64,000 nucleotides of DNA, from assembly GCF_016758175.1 (NCBI RefSeq), contig NZ_QYAB01000002.1:356799-420798 (forward strand). The letters are read 5' to 3'. The translations under genes and the position numbers were made by a program. Source of the DNA: Leucobacter zeae (GTDB lineage Bacteria; Actinomycetota; Actinomycetes; Actinomycetales; Microbacteriaceae). Numbering within the stretch: the stretch's first letter is position 1; every line of letters starts with the position of its first letter. This document shows positions 59,677 to 64,000 of the stretch, piece by piece. The notes beneath the pieces were generated by a model. It was not told the DNA's origin, searched no databases, and saw nothing but the letters and a program-made list of their open reading frames with translations.

Positions 59677-60261
59677 ATGACCGATGCGATGCCCGAACTC
59701 TTCACGGTCGCCGACGCCGCCGCCTGGCGGGAGTGGCTCGACGCCCACGAATCGACCTCGGACGGGGTCTGGCTCGTGCTCGCCAAGAAGGGCGCGTCCG
59801 CGCCGACGTCGTTGACCTATGCGCAGGCGCTCGAGGAGGCCCTGTGCAGCGGGTGGATCGACGGGCAGAAGGGCAGGATCGACGAGGCGACGTTCCGTCA
59901 GCGGTTCACTCCCAGGCGCAGGGCGTCGATGTGGTCGCAGCGCAACATCGGCATCGTCGAGGCGTTGATCTCAGAGGGGCGCATGCGCGAGCGCGGGCGC
60001 GCCGAGATCGAGCGCGCTCGAGCCGACGGCCGATGGGACCGCGCGTATGCCGGTTCGCGGACCGCGGAGGTGCCGGAGGACCTGGCGCGGGCGCTCGCCG
60101 CCTCGCCCGTCGCCGCGGCGGCGTTCGCCGCGTACAGCGGCGCGAATCGCTACGCCGTGCTGCACCGCCTGATGACGGCCACGAACGACGTCGTGCGCGC
60201 CCGTCGCCTCGCGCGTGCCATCGACATGCTCGAGGCGGGGGAGTCGCCGCACCCGCAGTGA
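59677..60261 (+). CDS. YdeI/OmpD-associated family protein
   Basis: A 194-residue protein: LFTVADAAAWREWLDAHEST, GVWLVLAKKG, SLTYAQALEEALCSGWIDGQ and FRQRFTPRRRASMWSQRNIG are the conserved blocks of the YdeI/OmdA group; the C-terminal part is helical. Linked in some bacteria to resistance to cationic peptides, but no mechanism is established. Convergent with the ABC-F gene. Confidence 0.92.
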   Translation: MTDAMPELFTVADAAAWREWLDAHESTSDGVWLVLAKKGASAPTSLTYAQALEEALCSGWIDGQKGRIDEATFRQRFTPRRRASMWSQRNIGIVEALISEGRMRERGRAEIERARADGRWDRAYAGSRTAEVPEDLARALAASPVAAAAFAAYSGANRYAVLHRLMTATNDVVRARRLARAIDMLEAGESPHPQ

Positions 60262-60294
60262 GCGCGCCGGGCCGAGCGGGCGGGGAGCGAAGGG

Positions 60295-61968
60295 TCAGCC
60301 GCGCTCCCGCACCACCCGTCCCTCGTCCCAGACCGGAACCTCCGACTCCCGGAGCTCTCCGTCCGCTCCGAAGATCCAGAACCGGTCGAAGTCGCGCGAG
60401 AACCACCGGTCGTGGGTCACCGCGATGACGGTGCCGTCGAACGCGCCGAGGCCCTGTTGCAGCGCCTCGGCCGACTCGAGATCGAGGTGGTCGGTCGGCT
60501 CGTCGAGCAGCAGGAGCGTCGCCCCGCCCAGCTCGAGCAGCAGGATCTGGAACCGCGCCTGCTGTCCGCCCGACAGGGAGTCGAAGGTCTGCTCGGCGGC
60601 TTGCGCGAGCTCGTAGCGGGCGAGCACTCGGGCGGCCTCCTCGCGTGCGCGCCCCGCGCGGTGCTCGTCGCCCCGATGCAGGATCTCGAGCAGCGTCCGA
60701 CCGGTTAGGTCCGGTCTGCGCTGAGTCTGCGCGAACCACCCCGGGCGCACGCGGGAGCCGAGGCGGGCCGTGCCCTCGTGCGCGACCGGCGCGATCGCCA
60801 CCTCGCCGACGGGTTCGTGCTCGGGATCCGGATCGCTGCCGCCCGCCGCGAGCAGACGGAGGAAGTGGGACTTCCCGGAGCCGTTGGACCCGAGCACCGC
60901 GATCCGGTCGCCGTACCATGCCTCCGCGTCGAACGGGAACATCAGCCCGGACAGCTCGAGTCCCGTGCAGACGACGGCGCGCTTGCCCGTGCGGCCGCCG
61001 CGCAATCGCATCTCGAGGCGCTGCTCGCGCGGCTGCTCGTGCGGCGGGCCTGCGGCTTCGAACCGGCTGAGCCGGGTCTGGGCGGCGCGGTACCGGGAGG
61101 TCATGTCGGAGTTGTACGCGGCCTTCGTCCTGTACATCTGCACGAGCGCGCGCAGCTGGGCGTGATCCTCGTCCCAGCGCTTGCGCAGCTCGTCGAGGCG
61201 GGCGTATCGAGCCGTGCGGGCGGCGTGGTAGGTGCCGAAGCCGCCGGAGTGGATCCACGCGGTGCTGCCGGCCGCTCCGAGCTCGAGCGTCGCGATGGCC
61301 GTGGCGGAGCGCGCGAGCAGCTCGCGGTCGTGGCTCACGAAGAGGACGCTCTTCTCGGAAGCGCGGAGCTGGCCCTCGAGCCAGCGCTTGGCCGGCACAT
61401 CGAGGAAGTTGTCCGGCTCGTCGAGCACGAGCAGGTCGTGCGGACCGCGCAGCAGCGCCTCGAGCACGAGGCGCTTCTGCTCGCCCCCGGAGAGGGTCTC
61501 CACCGGTCGGTCCACGGCCCGCTCGTACGGGATGCCGAGCGCGGCGGTCGTGCAGACGTCCCAGAAGACCTCGATATCGTACCCGCCGGCCTCGCCCCAT
61601 GCCGTGATCGCGTTCGCGTAGGCCATCTGCTTGGCCGTCGTGCCGTGTTCCAGCATCGCGTGCTCCGCGCGGTCGACCCGGGCCGCGGCATCGCGGATGC
61701 GCTGCGGTGCGACGGCGAGGAGCAATTCGCGCACCGAGTCTCCCGAGACGAACTGCCGCATGACCCCGACGCTGCCGCTGCGCGCCACTGCGCCCTCGTC
61801 GGGCGACACCTCGTCGAGGGCGATCCTCAGAAGCGTGCTCTTCCCGGCGCCGTTCGCTCCGATGAGCGCGACGCGTTCGCCCGCTCCGACGCGGAGGGAG
61901 ACATCGTGCAGCAACGGGCGCCCGTCGGGCAGCGTGTACCCGATCGCCGAGAGATCCAGGTGGGCCAT
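60295..61968 (-). CDS. ABC-F family ATP-binding protein
   Basis: A 557-residue soluble protein with two ABC domains and no membrane helices. First domain: Walker A GANGAGKST near 38-46 and signature LSGGEQKRLVLEAL; linker region with YRTKAAYNSDMTSRYRAAQT; second domain: Walker A GSNGSGKSH near 353 (His where Thr is usual) and signature LSGGQQARFQILLLEL, Walker B LLLLDEPTDHLD. ABC-F proteins act on ribosomes, either in translation or in antibiotic protection. The short form lacks a long C-terminal extension; which role applies is not determined. Confidence 0.93.
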   Translation of the reverse strand: MAHLDLSAIGYTLPDGRPLLHDVSLRVGAGERVALIGANGAGKSTLLRIALDEVSPDEGAVARSGSVGVMRQFVSGDSVRELLLAVAPQRIRDAAARVDRAEHAMLEHGTTAKQMAYANAITAWGEAGGYDIEVFWDVCTTAALGIPYERAVDRPVETLSGGEQKRLVLEALLRGPHDLLVLDEPDNFLDVPAKRWLEGQLRASEKSVLFVSHDRELLARSATAIATLELGAAGSTAWIHSGGFGTYHAARTARYARLDELRKRWDEDHAQLRALVQMYRTKAAYNSDMTSRYRAAQTRLSRFEAAGPPHEQPREQRLEMRLRGGRTGKRAVVCTGLELSGLMFPFDAEAWYGDRIAVLGSNGSGKSHFLRLLAAGGSDPDPEHEPVGEVAIAPVAHEGTARLGSRVRPGWFAQTQRRPDLTGRTLLEILHRGDEHRAGRAREEAARVLARYELAQAAEQTFDSLSGGQQARFQILLLELGGATLLLLDEPTDHLDLESAEALQQGLGAFDGTVIAVTHDRWFSRDFDRFWIFGADGELRESEVPVWDEGRVVRERG

Positions 61969-62148
61969 CGCCCGAAGCTATCACACGCGGATCTCGACGC
62001 CTTCGCGCCGTGCCCGCGCGCTCGCACCCGCGAGGGACGGCGGGCGAGTGCGCTCGCGCCGTCGCTGTCAAGGCCCCGCCGTATCGCGGTCCCTTCGGCC
62101 AGACTGGGGACCGAGCGGGCCGGATGCGGCCCCGGAACGGAGGCGCGA

Positions 62149-62676
62149 ATGTCGACGGTGCACCGCTGGTTCCGCTGCGATGCTTCGGCGGTGTTCGAGG
62201 TCCTCGCCGACGGATGGCTGTATCCCACGTGGGTCGTCGGAGCGGCCCGGATGCGCGATGTGGATCGCGCCTGGCCGCAGCCGGGCGCCCGCCTGAGGCA
62301 CTCGGTCGGCACGTGGCCCCTGCTGCTCGACGACACGACGAGCTCGGTCGAATGGCAGCCGCCGCGACGCATGGTGATGCGAGCCAGGGGTTGGCCGATC
62401 GGCGAGGCGCGCGTGGAGATCGACGTGGCGCCGCGCGACGGGGGCTGCGTGGTGCGCATGCGCGAGTACGCGGAGCGCGGGCCGGCCCGGCTCGTGCCCG
62501 GGCTGCTCGCCGACCTCGCGCTCGGGCCGCGCAACCGCGAGACGCTGCGGCGGCTCGCGAGTCTCGCCGAGGGGCGGGCTTCGGAGTCGCACGCGGCCGG
62601 GACCGTCGGGTCGGATGCAGCGGCCACCCTGGCAGCGGATCCCTTGCCCGGGCAGGCGGGCGTCGATAGCGTATGA
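62149..62676 (+). CDS. SRPBCC-family protein
   Basis: A 175-residue START-like (polyketide cyclase/Bet v1) protein. ASAVFEVLADGWLYPTWVVG near 10-29 is the classic ligand-pocket opening; TSSVEWQPPRRMVMRARGWP and RVEIDVAPRDGGCVVRMREY form the beta-sheet, with an Arg/Leu-rich C-terminal helix (GLLADLALGPRNRETLRRLA). Ligand unknown. GGAGG precedes the ATG. The last 25 residues are Ala/Asp-rich. Confidence 0.9.
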   Translation: MSTVHRWFRCDASAVFEVLADGWLYPTWVVGAARMRDVDRAWPQPGARLRHSVGTWPLLLDDTTSSVEWQPPRRMVMRARGWPIGEARVEIDVAPRDGGCVVRMREYAERGPARLVPGLLADLALGPRNRETLRRLASLAEGRASESHAAGTVGSDAAATLAADPLPGQAGVDSV

Positions 62677-62768
62677 GGGATGGCCCCGTTCGGGGCCCAC
62701 CGCCCGCCCGACCCCGCCGCAGGCGCCGGCGCCATGCCTCCGTCGTCGGCCAGAAAGTGTGATCGAAG

Positions 62769-64000
62769 ATGCTCGACACGATGCACCGGCGTGCCCGGAG
62801 AGCGGGCCTCGCACTCGTCGCCGCAGCGGCGCTCTCCGTAGCCGTACCGATCGGCACGAGCGCCGCGCAGGCGGCCGATCCGATCCCGGGCGAGCCGTCG
62901 AGCGGCGACTCCCTGTTCCCCGGGATCGGGAACACCGGCTACGACGCGGAGCACTACGACGTGCGTCTCGTCTATCGGGAGGATGGGACGATCTCGGCGG
63001 AGGCGACGCTCACGGCGACCGCGGCGGCTCCGCTGGAATCGTTCTCGCTCGACTTCGAAGGCCTCAGCGTCGACGCGGTGCGCGTGAACGGGGTCGACGC
63101 GTCGTCGTTCAGCCGCAGCGCGGATCCGGCGAAGACGGCCCACAAGCTCGAGGTGGTCCCCGTCGAGGCCGTCCCCGAGGGGGAGTTCACGGTCGAGGTC
63201 GTCTACTCGGGGCGACCGACCACGCACATCGACCCCGACGGATCCTTCGAGGGGTGGGTGTCGACCGATGACGGTGCGACGGCGCTCGGTCAGCCGGTCG
63301 GCGCCATGACCTGGCTCCCGAGCAACAACACGCCGGCCGACAAGGCGACCTTCGACGTCGCGATCACGATCCCCGACCGGATCGGCGACACGGAAGCGGC
63401 CGCGGTGAGCAACGGCGAGCTGGTGAGTCGCACGCCGCTCGGCGACGGCACCACCACCTGGAGCTGGAAGCAGGAGCGGCCGATGTCGACGATGGCGAGC
63501 CTGGTGTCCATCGGCGGCTACGAGGTCATCGAGGACGAGGTCGAGCTCTCGGACGGCTCCACGATCCCCGAGTGGAGCTTCGTCGATCCCGCGATCGGCT
63601 CCGAGGCGCGCGAGAGCATAGCGGCGAACCGTGCGCGGATCGGCGAGATCATCCGGTTCCTCGAGGGCATGTACGGCCCGTACCCCGGCGGCAGCACCGG
63701 TGTGGTCGTCGACGTCACCGACCTCGGCTACGCCCTCGAGACCCAGGACCGCCCGTACTTCGAGGGCGACGTGTCGCTCGGCACGCTCGTGCACGAGCTC
63801 GCCCATCAGTGGTTCGGCGACTCCGTGAGCCCCGCCGACTGGAACAGCATCTGGATCGGCGAGGGCATGGCGACGTACGCCTCGGCCAGGTTCGCGCAGG
63901 AGGTGCTCGGCGAGGAACCGGCGGGCGAGGCGCTGTTCGGCCAGTGGAGCTCCCGCCCGACCGCTGCGGCCGAATGGACGATCGCCCCCGCTGGCATGGA
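62769..64000 (+). CDS. Secreted M1-family zinc metallopeptidase (partial)
   Basis: Open to the window edge (410 codons seen, C-terminus missing). Starts with a basic n-region and a signal peptide (LALVAAAALSVAVPIG, cleavage near AQA-AD at 34-36). The beta-sandwich domain includes YDVRLVYREDGTISAEATL. The zinc motif is H342-E-L-A-H346 with the third ligand E365 in SIWIGEGMATY, 18 residues after the second His. The exopeptidase motif region reads GYALETQ, in place of GAMEN. Functions in extracellular peptide breakdown; attachment to the wall cannot be judged without the C-terminus. Confidence 0.95.
   Translation, partial: MLDTMHRRARRAGLALVAAAALSVAVPIGTSAAQAADPIPGEPSSGDSLFPGIGNTGYDAEHYDVRLVYREDGTISAEATLTATAAAPLESFSLDFEGLSVDAVRVNGVDASSFSRSADPAKTAHKLEVVPVEAVPEGEFTVEVVYSGRPTTHIDPDGSFEGWVSTDDGATALGQPVGAMTWLPSNNTPADKATFDVAITIPDRIGDTEAAAVSNGELVSRTPLGDGTTTWSWKQERPMSTMASLVSIGGYEVIEDEVELSDGSTIPEWSFVDPAIGSEARESIAANRARIGEIIRFLEGMYGPYPGGSTGVVVDVTDLGYALETQDRPYFEGDVSLGTLVHELAHQWFGDSVSPADWNSIWIGEGMATYASARFAQEVLGEEPAGEALFGQWSSRPTAAAEWTIAPAGM

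Noticed and set aside
59906-62935. 1009-codon minus-strand ORF
   Set aside because: Out-of-frame shadow of the ABC-F gene that also crosses YdeI and SRPBCC genes; no domain recognised.
1-64000. CRISPR array, prophage or insertion sequence
   Set aside because: No regularly spaced repeats with unique spacers, no transposase, integrase or phage structural gene was seen; the tandem arrays lack spacers.

Overview
The window is a very GC-rich (about 70 percent), densely coded actinobacterial chromosome segment. Gene content points to a Microbacteriaceae-like aerobe: LigD/Ku end joining, HAIR plus CIRCE heat-shock operators, a DtxR-type iron box, a full kdp operon, pyruvate:quinone oxidoreductase and many stress proteins. 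The genus cannot be fixed from the sequence alone. No rRNA, CRISPR array, prophage or insertion sequence was seen. The only RNA gene found is tRNA-Gln(CUG), and the one clear riboswitch is a TPP element.

Layout. 0-5 kb: UDP-GlcNAc 2-epimerase overlapping a membrane GT2 glycosyltransferase, then deoC, a short GntR regulator and a Ppx/GppA phosphatase. 5-11 kb: a LysR regulator divergent from a PLP-dependent decarboxylase/aminotransferase, followed by an APC permease and a universal stress protein; the run ends at a strong terminator. 11-12.5 kb: tRNA-Gln, two copies of a palindromic repeat and trmL. 12.7-20.6 kb: a potassium operon consisting of an unannotated 31-residue membrane peptide followed by kdpFABCDE, most genes overlapping or closely spaced. 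20.7-26.7 kb: hypothetical proteins, a SixA-like phosphatase, a decayed YCII-family gene, hsp20 under both HspR- and HrcA-type operators, a FUSC-like membrane protein, a DUF4031-HD fusion and a DUF488 protein.

26.7-31.4 kb: ligD and ku divergent from each other (non-homologous end joining), a small helix-hairpin-helix protein antisense to the ku tail, and SIMPL and DUF4342 proteins. 31.4-41.1 kb: a low-GC relic stretch, a phosphodiesterase, poxB, oxidoreductases, an HD protein, repeat-rich intergenic DNA and a stress cluster (MarR, Dps, GlsB-like, CsbD). 41.5-44.9 kb: a four-gene osmoprotectant ABC importer. 44.9-49.6 kb: a flavin disulfide reductase with an altered C-terminal active-site motif, ogt, GDPD and a DUF4352-like protein. 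49.6-53.2 kb: a thiamine-precursor module, with ykoF divergent from a TPP riboswitch and thiYXZ-type importer genes. 53.2-64 kb: YbaK, a siderophore uptake locus (ATPase, binding protein, two FecCD permeases, siderophore-interacting reductase) around an iron box, a YdeI protein, an ABC-F protein, an SRPBCC protein and the start of a secreted M1 metallopeptidase cut by the window end.

The main themes are ion and nutrient import (K+, osmoprotectant, thiamine precursor, iron) and stress or DNA repair. The most unusual features are non-coding: several perfect or near-perfect long palindromes of at least three sequence families, short tandem repeats next to stop codons or between genes, a leader rich in hairpins before kdp, and three look-alike mini-hairpins between the decarboxylase and its permease.
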